DNA of 5,795 nucleotides, taken from the NCBI GenBank assembly GCA_025352915.1, contig JANXSA010000374.1:1-5795 (forward strand). The letters run 5' to 3'. The DNA is from Rhodospirillales bacterium. Lineage in GTDB: Bacteria; Pseudomonadota; Alphaproteobacteria; Acetobacterales; Acetobacteraceae. Positions 5,700 to 5,795 of the stretch are shown piece by piece; within the stretch, counting starts at the first letter, position 1, and the number at the start of each line of letters is the position of its first letter. The notes under the pieces are model-generated. The model ran no database searches. It was not told the origin of the DNA and saw only the letters and a list, made by a program, of their open reading frames with translations. The position numbers were made by a program, and so were the translations under genes.

Positions 5700-5741
5700 C
5701 TGGGCTCTGCCCAGACCCGCCAGGGGCCAAGCCCCTGGACC
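5700..5741. repeat. 42-bp double-hairpin repeat, inverted right copy
   Basis: The reverse complement of the element at 148-189 with one mismatch. It begins 46 nt upstream of the dehydratase ATG, so any minus-strand promoter for the block must lie within, beyond or just after it. Reading on the plus strand, its strong hairpin (5720-5738) is followed by ACC and an A/T-rich tract, so it could stop transcripts moving rightwards out of the antisense strand. I saw no convincing sigma-70 promoter in 5654-5795. Confidence 0.8.
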
Positions 5742-5753
5742 TTATAATTTAAG

Positions 5754-5772
5754 GGTCCAGGGGGCTTGGCCC
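5754..5772. repeat. Partial third copy of the 42-bp repeat, head-to-head
   Basis: GGTCCAGGGGGCTTGGCCC in direct orientation matches the first part of the left copy with one extra G, then the match ends. The preceding A/T-rich bases (TATAATTTAAG) also resemble those before the left copy (TATAATATTAAG). With the inverted copy ending at 5741 it forms a long imperfect palindrome (5727-5769) around a 12-nt A/T-rich centre. Confidence 0.65.
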
Positions 5773-5795
5773 GTCACGCGTAAGCGTGCTTCGCA

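Noticed and set aside
148..5741. Treating the inverted 42-bp repeats as ends of an insertion sequence or transposon
   Set aside because: No transposase or recombinase gene lies between them, no flanking target-site duplication is visible, and each copy is itself a double palindrome, unlike typical terminal inverted repeats.
5775..5788. Small hairpin CACGC/GCGTG with a GUAA tetraloop at the right edge
   Set aside because: Five base pairs are easily found by chance in GC-rich DNA, and its context is cut off by the window end.

Overview
The window is very GC-rich DNA with strong third-position G/C bias, consistent with an alphaproteobacterium. The style of the GC-rich palindromic repeats and of the A/T-rich palindromic spacer suggests Acetobacteraceae or another Rhodospirillales lineage. 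That taxonomic guess comes from general pattern recognition, not a search.

All supported genes read on the minus strand, from right to left. They are a membrane-anchored nucleotide-sugar 4,6-dehydratase of the WbpM/FlaA1/CapD long form (5653 to 3758), a WbpE/WlbC-like PLP sugar aminotransferase (3637 to 2501), a Tam-type trans-aconitate 2-methyltransferase (2478 to 1717), a small GNAT acetyltransferase (1697 to 1275) and a two-domain alpha/beta hydrolase (1179 to 202). The aminotransferase, tam and GNAT genes are 22 and 19 nt apart and look like one transcription unit. The dehydratase lies 120 nt upstream of them across a structured A/T-rich spacer. The hydrolase follows the GNAT gene after 95 nt. 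At the left edge a further minus-strand gene begins (start codon at 39) and runs out of the window.

The dehydratase and aminotransferase are classic enzymes for making amino-deoxy sugar nucleotides for O-antigen, capsule or glycoprotein. A GNAT gene in the same unit could supply the N-acetylation step, but that is inference. Tam is usually a metabolite-repair enzyme, so its place here is either incidental or points to a different carboxylate substrate.

Three kinds of non-coding structure stand out. (1) A 42-bp double-hairpin repeat occurs as two inverted copies (148-189 and 5700-5741, 41/42 match) that bracket the five-gene block, with a third partial copy head-to-head at 5754-5772. (2) A 70-bp, about 24% GC element at 3661-3730 can fold as a three-way junction between the first two genes. 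(3) Two consecutive hairpins precede the left-edge gene, the second pairing with its Shine-Dalgarno sequence. No tRNA, rRNA, CRISPR array, transposase or prophage gene was seen. The long plus-strand reading frames are antisense shadows of the real genes.
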